From contig JAGVVX010000001.1 of the NCBI GenBank assembly GCA_018304565.1, positions 1 through 18,532 on the forward strand: a stretch of DNA of 18,532 bases. Direction: 5' to 3'. The stretch comes from Candidatus Aenigmatarchaeota archaeon (GTDB lineage Archaea; Aenigmatarchaeota; Aenigmatarchaeia; GW2011-AR5). The notes beneath the pieces were generated by a model. That model did no database searches, had not been told where the DNA came from, and worked only from the letters and a program-made list of their open reading frames with translations. Made by a program: the position numbers and the translations under genes. Of this stretch, positions 12,958 through 18,532 are shown piece after piece (position 1 is the first letter of the stretch; every line of letters starts with the position of its first letter).

Positions 12958-14076
12958 ATGGACAGCGAAGATGCGCCAGAACATAAAGATAATCATTCAG
13001 GCCAGCAAAAATTAGAACAATTAAGCCCTGAAAAATGGTTTGAAACAAAAAGATGGAAGGAAAACCCCTTTACTTTTAACATATACCCCTACCTATTTGT
13101 AGGTTATCAGGAGCAAATAAACCGCCTTCTGCTTATGCTGCTCGAAAAACACAAGTTTGTCTTCGTCTCAGGCCCTACAGGATCCGGGAAAACAACCCTG
13201 TTGAAATGGGTGGAAAAGATGTCTGGGAAGGCATACGATATCCTCTATATCGGCAAGCCGCCTTCAAAATCAGAGGATTTTGCACTGATTTTCAACGAGA
13301 AATTCAAGATAAAATGGCCCATGAGCATGTTCAAGCACGGCCTTAAAAATATCTATCAGGTACCTGATTTCTTGAACAAAAAACTGAAAAGAAGACATCT
13401 TGTTATCATGATTGACGAAGTGCACGAAGCAAGCGTAGAGACACTTGAGTGGCTGCGCGTGCTTGGCGATCAGGTAACTAATATTTCCTTTGTGCTGGCC
13501 GGCCTGCCTGTTTTCGATGATAAACTGATGGATAAACTGGAAACATTCAGGAAAAGAATTGTGGCAAAGATCGACCTTACATCCCTCACAAAAGAAGAAA
13601 CAGAAGAAATGATAAGAAAGAGAATTAAGCACGTTGGTGGTACGGGCGATGAATTTTCCAAAGAACTTCTGGATTTCATACACGCAAGAAGCGGCGGCTT
13701 TCCCCGCGAAATCCTGCGGGTTTGCGATGAACTTGTAACAAAAGCAATTTTAAGAGGTGAAACAGAAATAAAAAAAGAATATATTGAAAATAGTGAATCA
13801 CAAAGAGAAGAACGCGTTTCGCTTGAAATTCTAGATACATTCACGCCGATGCAGCGCGATATTGTTGAGACACTCTCACAGCGATCTTTATCGCCAGGAC
13901 AAATTGCTGATTCGCTAAGTCTGGATAAATACAAATCGCGCCAGCATGCGGTTAGAAGCGTTAATAATATCCTGAAAATGCTTCTTGCAGACGGCTACGT
14001 AGAGCGCCAGCAAAGCGAGAAAACCTTTGTTTACTCGCTAACGCCAAAAATAAAATCGCTTCTTGTCCGCGCATGA
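12958..14076 (+). CDS. AAA+ ATPase with C-terminal winged helix (initiator-like)
   Basis: The 372-residue protein has an acidic, hydrophilic N-terminus (1-28), then ENPFTFNIYPYLFVGYQEQI before an AAA+ core. Walker A is GPTGSGKT (72-79), and Walker B is VIMIDE (149-154) followed by VHEAS. ISFVLAGLPVFDDKL (176-190) is the sensor 1 region. Sensor 2 lies in SGGFPREILRVCDEL (245-259). Residues about 293-365 form a winged helix: TPMQRDIVETLSQ, LSPGQIADSLSL, SVNNILKMLLADGYVER. The AAA+ core looks more like the ExeA/TniB type than canonical archaeal Orc1/Cdc6, but the AAA+ plus winged-helix layout is that of an initiator. The upstream phased array and TATA box suggest that it binds its own promoter region. 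Candidate roles are replication initiation, plasmid- or element-type replication, or a DNA-binding ATPase of a mobile element; no transposase is seen. Confidence 0.8.
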   Translation: MDSEDAPEHKDNHSGQQKLEQLSPEKWFETKRWKENPFTFNIYPYLFVGYQEQINRLLLMLLEKHKFVFVSGPTGSGKTTLLKWVEKMSGKAYDILYIGKPPSKSEDFALIFNEKFKIKWPMSMFKHGLKNIYQVPDFLNKKLKRRHLVIMIDEVHEASVETLEWLRVLGDQVTNISFVLAGLPVFDDKLMDKLETFRKRIVAKIDLTSLTKEETEEMIRKRIKHVGGTGDEFSKELLDFIHARSGGFPREILRVCDELVTKAILRGETEIKKEYIENSESQREERVSLEILDTFTPMQRDIVETLSQRSLSPGQIADSLSLDKYKSRQHAVRSVNNILKMLLADGYVERQQSEKTFVYSLTPKIKSLLVRA

Positions 14077-14210
14077 TTTGAAGCAGTTACAATAACCTAC
14101 CTTAACCTACTTTATGAAAAACACTGTTTTATCCCTCACATAAGAAGCATAAAAAAGTAAAATCAAATTATTTAAGCCTGCGAAGCGTATAATGTAGAAA
14201 GGTGAAAAAG
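14077..14210. other. Spacer between AAA+ and PRC-barrel genes
   Basis: The spacer contains a tandem TAACCTACYTT (14093-14113), of which TTAACCTACT recurs left of the array at 12568-12577. It also has the 17-base motif at 14131-14147 that recurs, with one mismatch, at 18362-18378. A TATA-like ATTATTTAAG (14167-14176) and an AAAGGTGA ribosome site (14198-14205) precede the next gene. Confidence 0.5.
14135..14143 (-). repeat. TTATGTGAG motif, copy 2 (inverted)
   Basis: On the plus strand it reads CTCACATAA within ATCCCTCACATAAGAAG. Together with copy 1 it encloses the array and AAA+ gene as inverted ends. Confidence 0.6.
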
Positions 14211-14468
14211 ATGATGAAAAGCCGCGGGAAAGATATCATGGGAAAAATAGTTGTTTCTGAGGAAACAGGAAGAAAATTCGGTGTCATAGGCGACATGAAT
14301 TTCATTTCTGAATCTGGAGAATTGCTTAGCTTGGTTCTGGTTGAGCCTACAAGACACGTTTCTGATCTGACTCTGGAGCGTGACGAAGCTAACCGCCTTT
14401 TGGTGCCATTCTCATCCGTGAAGAGCGTCGGAGACTTCGTCATAGTCAGCGAGAAAGAGATCGTTTAG
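14211..14468 (+). CDS. PRC-barrel domain protein
   Basis: The 85 residues are almost entirely one PRC-barrel: GKIVVSEETGRKFGVIGDMNF (residues 11-31, with conserved GKxVxxxxGxxxG), SLVLVEPT, then LLVPFSSVKSVGDFVIV. Single-domain archaeal PRC-barrels include the Haloferax CdpB-type proteins that take part in SepF/FtsZ cell division, though others bind RNA-processing factors, so a division role is a possibility and not shown. The start is one of two adjacent ATG codons; ATG 14211 is six bases from GGTGA. The in-frame GTG at 14202 overlaps the ribosome site and is rejected. It is followed after eight bases by a membrane protein gene, probably the same operon. Confidence 0.88.
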   Translation: MMKSRGKDIMGKIVVSEETGRKFGVIGDMNFISESGELLSLVLVEPTRHVSDLTLERDEANRLLVPFSSVKSVGDFVIVSEKEIV

Positions 14469-14476
14469 GTCAATAA

Positions 14477-14788
14477 ATGAAGCAAGCGACAAACGGAAAG
14501 ATACAAATTGGTTTAGGCGTTTTACTTCTCTTATTTTCTGTTATACGGGGCCTTTATATTTTGGATACATATATAGCAGAGTTTCAGAAAGCCAACGCAG
14601 AATCAGGATTAAACTGGAATAAAGAAAGCTTGGCAAATCCAAATCTTGATGGGCATGTTGCTAGTTCGCTTGTTTTGCTGACTACGGTCTTTTCGAATAT
14701 TTCTTACCTCTTCATAACCGTTATAATCCTGATGATATTCTTGGGTATCAAATTTATTCTTGACGGTCTAGCGTTGATGAAGAAATAA
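14477..14788 (+). CDS. Two-helix membrane protein, 103 residues
   Basis: Hydrophobic helices at about residues 9-28 and 63-98 (the second long, or two packed segments) enclose a polar loop of about 35 residues (TYIAEFQKANAESGLNW). I do not recognise the family. The ATG follows the PRC-barrel stop by eight bases, with a weak TAGGTC site. The short spacing suggests coupling, so a membrane partner for the PRC-barrel protein is a reasonable but untested idea. The gene converges with the minus-strand hypothetical at 14800, leaving 11 bases between stops. Confidence 0.65.
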   Translation: MKQATNGKIQIGLGVLLLLFSVIRGLYILDTYIAEFQKANAESGLNWNKESLANPNLDGHVASSLVLLTTVFSNISYLFITVIILMIFLGIKFILDGLALMKK

Positions 14789-14799
14789 TTACCACCCAG

Positions 14800-15105
14800 T
14801 TAACAAATCCCAGTAGGTGTTGTTTGTAGCAGACTTCTTCGGTATGCTTCATTGCGTTTCAACGCATATTCAACAGCACATGTGTCGCCACCTACACCAG
14901 CCGGCATCATGAAACAATCATAAATCATTGCAGCAGCATACCTAACATCTCGGCATCCACCTTCAAGAATAAAGCTAATTCCGTCCGGGACGTCTTCTAT
15001 TGCGACTCTTAAAGAAGGATATTCTTTCTGTATTCTTCTCCCGTGTCTTCTGTAGAATTTTGTGCCACATGTTGGTTCTGTAAAATAAGTCAATTGCAAT
15101 CTCAT
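14800..15105 (-). CDS. Hypothetical protein coupled to radA, 101 residues
   Basis: The start codon overlaps the radA stop by one base (TGATG), the hallmark of translational coupling, which argues strongly that it is real. The protein is mixed alpha/beta, with basic N-terminal residues (FYRRHGRRIQKEYP, 17-30), a GISFILEGGCRDVRYAAAM segment (42-60), and five Cys at 13, 51, 64, 76 and 101. Cys spacing is not that of a classical zinc finger. I do not recognise the family. By position it may have a role linked to recombination, but nothing in the sequence states one. Confidence 0.7.
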   Translation of the reverse strand: MRLQLTYFTEPTCGTKFYRRHGRRIQKEYPSLRVAIEDVPDGISFILEGGCRDVRYAAAMIYDCFMMPAGVGGDTCAVEYALKRNEAYRRSLLQTTPTGIC

Positions 15106-16109
15106 CAGTCCGTCACGCCTTTGTCAGTTACTTTGAAAACAGCTTCGCCTTCAGGCAAAGACGGCGAATCAATAAGTCTTGCGATGCGCATGCTCTGCTT
15201 GCTTTTTCGCAGATACATGCGAACGCCCGTGCCATGGCCAACAATATGGCCGCCCACGTGCGTTGTTGGATCACCGAACATCATGTCAGGCCGCGCCATG
15301 ACCTGGTTCGTGACGTAAACCGCTATATTGTAATCCTCAGCGAGCATCTGCAGTTCATGTATGTGCTTATTGAGTTTTTGCTGGCGGGGAGCAAGCTCGC
15401 CTCTTCCTGAAAAATCAACACGGAAGAGTGATGTCAAAGAGTCTATGATTATCAGCTTGATCTGCTTCTCCTTCACCATCTCCCTCACTTTATCAATGAG
15501 CATAACCTGGTGGTCGCTGTGAAGCGCCCTTGCTACTAATATATTCCTTAATACTTTCTTCGGGTCCAGACCACGTGCTTCAGCAAGCTGCGAAACCCTT
15601 TCAGCACTGAACGTGCCTTCCGTATCTATGAAAACACACTGGCTGTTCAGCCCGCCTTTCTCCTTAGGCATCTGCACGTTCACAGCAAGCTGGAACCCAA
15701 GTTGGGATTTCCCCGAGGAGAAAGCGCCGTACGCTTCCGTTATTTCCTGTGTTTTCACCCCGCCGCCAAGCAGTTCATTAAGCATCTTGCTGCCTGTTGT
15801 TATTGTTTCCTTTGATTTTTGCCTCTCGGATGCTTCTTCCGCAGTCCTGAAATTTCCGATGCCTGTTGTCTCTCCCGCTTTGAGTATGTAGTTCCGCGCA
15901 GTCGCTTCGGTTATCTCGCAGGCGTCTGCAAGCTCCTTGGGCGAAATTCTGGCAAGATCCCTCAAATCATTATAACCTGCTTCCTGTAGTTTCTGCAGCC
16001 CCTTGGGGCCTATTCTGGGCAGGTTTTCTATCGAAAATTCGTTTTCTTCTTTCGTTTCCACTGCCGCTTCAGGTTCTTCTTTTTCTTCCACTTTTGCTTT
16101 TTTTGGCAT
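15105..16109 (-). CDS. radA: DNA repair and recombination protein RadA
   Basis: RadA is the archaeal RecA/Rad51 recombinase, forming filaments on single-stranded DNA. The 334 residues have an acidic tail at the start (EEKEEPEAAVETKEE), a helix-hairpin-helix domain (about 27-78, LPRIGPKGLQKLQEAGY), the polymerisation motif NFRTA (86-90), and the ATPase core. Walker A is GAFSSGKS (128-135), a departure from the usual GEFGSGKT. Walker B is LIIID (219-223). The loop-2 region has TNQVMARPDMMFGDPTTHVGGHIV split as 267-280 and 281-290. The C-terminal ends with DSPSLPEGEAVFKVTDKGV. The ATG directly follows the RPA stop (TAAATG), with a GGTGA site five bases upstream, so RPA and RadA are one operon. 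Confidence 0.96.
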   Translation of the reverse strand: MPKKAKVEEKEEPEAAVETKEENEFSIENLPRIGPKGLQKLQEAGYNDLRDLARISPKELADACEITEATARNYILKAGETTGIGNFRTAEEASERQKSKETITTGSKMLNELLGGGVKTQEITEAYGAFSSGKSQLGFQLAVNVQMPKEKGGLNSQCVFIDTEGTFSAERVSQLAEARGLDPKKVLRNILVARALHSDHQVMLIDKVREMVKEKQIKLIIIDSLTSLFRVDFSGRGELAPRQQKLNKHIHELQMLAEDYNIAVYVTNQVMARPDMMFGDPTTHVGGHIVGHGTGVRMYLRKSKQSMRIARLIDSPSLPEGEAVFKVTDKGVTD

Positions 16110-17060
16110 TTATTTCACCAACAACCGTTCAATTTCCTTCTTCACGTCAACGCTTTTAATGTTATTCAGAATGAATTCCAGCCTGTCATAGAGTTTGTTC
16201 CTTCTCACAACACCGTCGAACAACAATTCTCTCCCCAGCTGGACGTTTTCAAAAATAACTTTCTTATCCATCTTTTTCATGAATGCCTTTCGCGCTTCTC
16301 CTGTTTTCAGCCCAAGTATCTTTTCTGCATTCTCGCCAAACGAAACGAAGCGCATATTTTCTGTTCCGTCATCTATGATGCCAGAAACAACCAACGCATG
16401 GGCTGGCTCGACGTTGCCATGCTCGTCGCATTTGTAGTTTGTCTCTTCCTTCACCCTCCCGTTGCACTGGGGGCATATTTCGTAAAACGGGTTTGATTCA
16501 AAAACGTGCACCAGGCAGGCCTTTACTTCGTTGGCATCACCTTCATTGAGGTCTGCTATAGAGCTCCTTTCATAACGCCGGCCTGCTGTAACTGCAGTTA
16601 TCTGCTCGTCGCTCTTTACTATTGAACCGTATCTTCCAATCCTGATTTCCGGGCCCAAAAGGCCTTCTTTTACAAATCCCCTGATATGAACGACATCGCC
16701 TTCTGATAAATCATCTAATTTTTCTATTTCATCGTTCCAAAGAACAAGCCTTGCAGTTCCTGTCTCATCTGAAAGGAAGACGTTCGCAAGGCGGCCCTTG
16801 GCTTTCTCAGTTTCAAAGTCCTTCTTTGCTATCCTTGTCATCCTGCCGATGATGTCAACGTTCTGCATGCCAGGAATTATGCTTGCTATATTGAGCCTTT
16901 CTTGTTTGCGCAGCAGGCTTATGCCAAGCTCTTTTGCAATAAGGTATGCTGCTCCTTCCTCGGATATCATGTCTGATTGTTTTCGCTTTTCGTCTATTCG
17001 ATTCAGTATTTCTTCCTCGCTCAGCCCGGTTTCAGAAGAAATCTTTTTAATCAGGTCCAT
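16110..17060 (-). CDS. Replication protein A (single-strand DNA binding)
   Basis: RPA coats single-stranded DNA in replication and recombination. The 316 residues begin with a helical segment (1-58), then OB-fold 1 (about 66-155, VDIIGRMTRIAKK to RIGRYGSIVKS), and a second OB region (about 165-300) that contains a zinc motif: Cys196, Cys199 (CPQC), Cys211 and His214 (CDEH). The end is a basic helix (KEIERLLVK). This is the euryarchaeal RfA/RPA41-like layout. It heads the RPA-RadA-hypothetical operon. A 5-bp inverted repeat (GCGTA/TACGC at 17070-17083) and a TATA-like TTTAAACAT (about 17090-17098 on the minus strand) lie upstream, leaving a short leader of about 9 bases. Confidence 0.92.
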   Translation of the reverse strand: MDLIKKISSETGLSEEEILNRIDEKRKQSDMISEEGAAYLIAKELGISLLRKQERLNIASIIPGMQNVDIIGRMTRIAKKDFETEKAKGRLANVFLSDETGTARLVLWNDEIEKLDDLSEGDVVHIRGFVKEGLLGPEIRIGRYGSIVKSDEQITAVTAGRRYERSSIADLNEGDANEVKACLVHVFESNPFYEICPQCNGRVKEETNYKCDEHGNVEPAHALVVSGIIDDGTENMRFVSFGENAEKILGLKTGEARKAFMKKMDKKVIFENVQLGRELLFDGVVRRNKLYDRLEFILNNIKSVDVKKEIERLLVK

Positions 17061-17069
17061 AAAAGCACT

Positions 17070-17083
17070 GCGTATAACTACGC
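17070..17083 (-). promoter_or_regulatory. Inverted repeat at the RPA transcription start
   Basis: GCGTA and TACGC flank TAAC. It lies just where the TATA-like box at 17090-17098 would place the start, so a regulator or a small hairpin leader is possible. It is short enough to be chance. Confidence 0.3.
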
Positions 17084-17115
17084 GGCTAAAATGTTTAAAG
17101 GCGACTAAAAATAAC

Positions 17116-17328
17116 TCACTTCTTCTCCAAGGTTTTCCTTGCCATCTTTACGTCCTGCTTCATCACGGTCCTGCGCCCTGCATGTTCTGAGAGTCTCTTT
17201 GCTTCGACGAGAACGGCCTTTGCCCGCTCTTCTGATGCCTGCGCAAGCTCTTTTATGGCACGATCGCTTACACGCTTCGCACCAGCACGCTTGAATATGC
17301 GCCTGACAGGCTTCAGTGTGATTTCCAT
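17116..17328 (-). CDS. Archaeal histone
   Basis: The 70 residues are a full histone fold, wrapping DNA as dimers and longer stacks. The N-terminus reads MEITLKPVRRIFKRAGAKR, so helix 1 starts with basic residues, followed by VSDRAIKELAQASEERAKAV, then helix 2 (VEAKRLSEHAGRRT) and helix 3 (MKQDVKMARKTLEK). RRT near residue 52 and the downstream Asp of KQDV match conserved DNA-contact and turn residues. The length is usual for HMf-type histones, with no extra tail. A TATA-like CCTTAAAGG lies about 39 bp upstream on the minus strand, giving a short leader. The gene lies 55 bases upstream of RPA on the same strand, but it has its own promoter and appears independent. Confidence 0.95.
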   Translation of the reverse strand: MEITLKPVRRIFKRAGAKRVSDRAIKELAQASEERAKAVLVEAKRLSEHAGRRTVMKQDVKMARKTLEKK

Positions 17329-17650
17329 ATGACCAGCTTAAAATCTATTGCCCAAAAATGCCTTTAAGGCGCTATAGATATACTGCAAGAAGTAGCTTAC
17401 AAACAATCTGTAATAAAATAAATGTTGTAAAGAACCTGTTGTAATATATAAATTTAGTCCTAAATATACATATTGATAAATCTGTTCCATCGCTATAAAC
17501 AGGAAATATATTATACTACATATATTTAAGATATTTAAGGCGGGAAAACCATAAACTAGCAGATAAAAATGAGATGCTTTTAGTGATTTTGTGCACCTCT
17601 TTTCAAAGCGGCGGCATGAAAACTGTAACATTTGTTAGGAAGTTTCAAAA
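17329..17650. other. AT-rich divergent spacer
   Basis: This 322-base gap lies between the histone (-) and the winged-helix gene (+). It is rich in TATA-like sequences. A 6-bp inverted repeat, ATTTAG-TC-CTAAAT, lies near 17453-17467, and CCTGTT (about 17431) pairs with AACAGG (about 17499). There is no RNA gene that I can recognise. A hydrophobic minus-strand ORF (17338-17631) is probably spurious. A TAGGAAG site precedes the 17651 start. Confidence 0.5.
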
Positions 17651-17962
17651 ATGACACTGAAAGGCGAGCTGGAAGATCTTTTTCTACGGAAAAAGCCCGT
17701 GAAACTGCTTCTCAGCGTAAAAAACGGCAATGCGCCTAAATATGTGTCTGTTCTCGCAAAAGAAACAGACTGCACATATTCGCACACAGTAAAACTTCTT
17801 GACATGTTTCGCAACCTTGGCATAGTAGAATTCGAGAAAGAAGGCAGGATCAAGTACGTCAGGCTTACCCAGGACGGCATGGAGCTTGCAACAGATTTCG
17901 AGACCGTTCTGCGCAAATTCTCGAAGCTGAAGCCGAAGGAAAAGAAGATTGTGAAAGCGTAG
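17651..17962 (+). CDS. Winged-helix transcriptional regulator, 103 residues
   Basis: The protein has a MarR/ArsR-like winged-helix fold. A helical start (GELEDLFLRKKPVKLLLSV) leads to the helix-turn-helix at about residues 31-56 (YVSVLAKETDCTYSHTVKLLDMFRNLG). The wing follows as IVEFEKEGRIKYVRLTQDG (58-76), then a long C-terminal helix (METATDFETVLRKF region, 77-92) and a basic lysine-rich end (KPKEKKIVKA). This is a common archaeal one-domain regulator, with no ligand-binding site visible. The ATG at 17651 follows a TAGGAAG-type ribosome site by about ten bases. A 6-bp hairpin right after the stop may end transcription. Confidence 0.82.
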   Translation: MTLKGELEDLFLRKKPVKLLLSVKNGNAPKYVSVLAKETDCTYSHTVKLLDMFRNLGIVEFEKEGRIKYVRLTQDGMELATDFETVLRKFSKLKPKEKKIVKA

Positions 17963-17979
17963 TTTCTGCAGTACAGAAA
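17963..17979 (+). terminator. Hairpin after winged-helix gene
   Basis: TTTCTG (17963-17968) and CAGAAA (17974-17979) form a perfect 6-bp stem with a 5-base loop directly after the stop codon, then TACTTTTATAC. It may be a terminator, or an operator next to the TATA box at 17982-17990. Confidence 0.4.
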
Positions 17980-17981
17980 TA

Positions 17982-17990
17982 CTTTTATAC
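17982..17990 (+). promoter_or_regulatory. TATA-like box of the 18021 ORF
   Basis: CTTTTATAC is centred about 35 bp upstream of the ATG at 18021. A GTGAT ribosome site lies three bases before the ATG, the same TAGTGATAAYATG context as the M17 aminopeptidase. Confidence 0.45.
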
Positions 17991-18020
17991 TACAAGATAT
18001 AACTAAATAGTAGTGATAAC

Positions 18021-18200
18021 ATGACGTTCTATTGTATGACCAGAGACGGCACAGCCAAGACGCAAGATTTTGAGACCCGAGCTTCTGCAACCTATTGGCT
18101 AACTCACACAAATTCAGCTATAGGTGCTGACATAACAGATCCTGTCAAAAGGATGAGATTTTACGAAAAACCAACTTGGGTTTTAGTTAAAAGGCTCTGA
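18021..18200 (+). CDS. Small ORF, 59 residues, unknown
   Basis: The translation runs MTFYCMTRDGTAKTQDFE, TRASATYWLTHTNSAIGADI, TDPVKRMRFYEKPTWVLVKRL. It is basic, with aromatic residues near both ends, and has no membrane helix or zinc motif. I do not recognise it. Support comes from the promoter geometry and a ribosome site identical to that of the M17 gene. A T-rich run (18218-18224) follows the stop at close distance. It is short, so the call is moderate. Confidence 0.5.
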   Translation: MTFYCMTRDGTAKTQDFETRASATYWLTHTNSAIGADITDPVKRMRFYEKPTWVLVKRL

Positions 18201-18222
18201 ATGAGTCCGATAGTTGCCTTTT

Positions 18223-18231
18223 TTATGTGAG
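18223..18231 (+). repeat. TTATGTGAG motif, copy 3
   Basis: Plus-strand copy directly after a T-run behind the 18021 ORF. Confidence 0.6.
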
Positions 18232-18277
18232 AGTTTGAGCTGCGATAAAATTTTCTCAGAAATATTCTTTATCATCA

Positions 18278-18307
18278 ATATGTTAAAATAAACAAACGTT
18301 AACATAT
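18278..18307. repeat. 9-bp perfect inverted repeat
   Basis: ATATGTTAA (18278-18286) and TTAACATAT (18299-18307) flank a 12-base spacer. It could bind a dimeric regulator or form a hairpin. It sits midway between the two inverted TTATGTGAG motifs. Confidence 0.55.
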
Positions 18308-18365
18308 AGTACCAGAAATCTTTATTAGAAACTATATTCTCCAATCAAAAAGCTGCATTCCATCC

Positions 18366-18374
18366 CTCACATAA
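18366..18374 (-). repeat. TTATGTGAG motif, copy 4 (inverted)
   Basis: Part of ATCCCTCACATAAAAAG, 16 of 17 identical to 14131-14147. Its CATAAAAAG end is a TATA-like box about 25 bp before the ATG at 18399. Confidence 0.6.
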
Positions 18375-18398
18375 AAAGACTGCAGAACATATAAGATT

Positions 18399-18532
18399 AT
18401 GTCGGAATTTATGAGAGATTTAATAACAGTAGGAGAATGCTTTGTTGCATTGAACGGCTTGCAATATCTGTTATCAACAGCCAGTTATACCGACATCTTC
18501 GAGCCGGATTTTCGCCTTCAGAAACAGCAGAA
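18399..18532 (+). CDS. Partial ORF at right edge
   Basis: An ATG opens a frame that is still open at the window edge after 44 codons: MSEFMRDLITVGECFVALNG, LQYLLSTASYTDIFEPDFRL, QKQQ. An alternative ATG is at 18411. A TATA-like box (18371-18378) is about 25 bp upstream of the first ATG, giving a leaderless transcript. The family is not recognisable from this fragment. Confidence 0.4.
   Translation, partial: MSEFMRDLITVGECFVALNGLQYLLSTASYTDIFEPDFRLQKQQ

Larger units (their letters stand above)
18201..18398. other. Spacer with paired inverted motifs
   Basis: The spacer holds TTATGTGAG (18223-18231) and its inverse CTCACATAA (18366-18374) near its ends, with a 9-bp perfect inverted repeat between them at 18278-18286 and 18299-18307. 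A run of six T at 18219-18224 may end the 18021 transcript. No ORF of note is seen. Confidence 0.5.

Noticed and set aside
12958..14076. Canonical Orc1/Cdc6
   Set aside because: The AAA+ core motifs differ from the usual Orc1/Cdc6 pattern and look more ExeA/TniB-like. Initiator function remains possible.
17338..17631. Hydrophobic minus-strand ORF upstream of the histone
   Set aside because: AT-rich spacer gives many Ile, Tyr, Phe and Leu codons by chance. No ribosome site or domain is visible, and it covers the likely histone promoter.
1..18532. Insertion sequence or prophage
   Set aside because: No transposase, integrase or phage structural gene was seen on either strand. Short repeats alone do not support a full element.

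Overview
This is archaeal chromosomal DNA. The evidence is a 70-residue archaeal histone, RadA, a zinc-containing RPA, Hjc, archaeal-type DnaG primase and two mevalonate-pathway enzymes. TATA-like boxes lie about 22-27 bp upstream of many start codons, so many genes are probably leaderless, while genes inside operons carry GGTGA-type ribosome binding sites. The exact lineage cannot be fixed from the sequence. A euryarchaeal or DPANN-type genome, probably an environmental assembly, is the best guess. The left edge is a fold-back inverted repeat, which looks like a contig-end artefact.

Layout. 1-2.9 kb: truncated HMG-CoA synthase (-), a SpoIIM-like membrane protein (+) and class II HMG-CoA reductase (-). 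2.9-4.4 kb: Hjc resolvase (-), divergent from a CBS/zinc-ribbon protein and an unassigned conserved-looking protein. 4.4-6.8 kb: a predicted structured RNA or leader, then dnaG and an M24 peptidase. 6.8-8.9 kb: a 46-residue zinc-ribbon gene (-), an M17 leucyl aminopeptidase and a small two-helix membrane protein. 8.9-11.9 kb: a phosphohexomutase (+) converging on a minus-strand group (RNA 2',3'-cyclic phosphodiesterase, membrane-anchored OB-fold protein, sugar-1-phosphate nucleotidyltransferase), which together suggest nucleotide-sugar supply. 11.9-14.1 kb: a structured hairpin region, a small winged-helix protein, an approximately 380-bp array of phased TTCA/TGAA half-sites, and an AAA+ ATPase with a C-terminal winged helix. 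14.2-17.3 kb: PRC-barrel and membrane proteins (+), facing a minus-strand RPA-RadA-hypothetical operon and a separate histone gene. 17.3-18.5 kb: AT-rich spacer, a winged-helix regulator, a 59-residue ORF and a partial gene at the right edge.

The most unusual element is the 12.58-12.96 kb array. About 30 TTCA or TGAA half-sites recur at close to 10.5 bp spacing, so they lie on one face of the helix. They form two larger palindromic centres, and the array runs into the promoter of a AAA+/winged-helix gene whose protein is not a canonical Orc1/Cdc6. The arrangement resembles a replication origin beside its initiator, or a strongly autoregulated operator. DNA replication and repair genes elsewhere in the window (dnaG, RPA, radA, hjc, histone) fit an origin-proximal setting but do not prove it.
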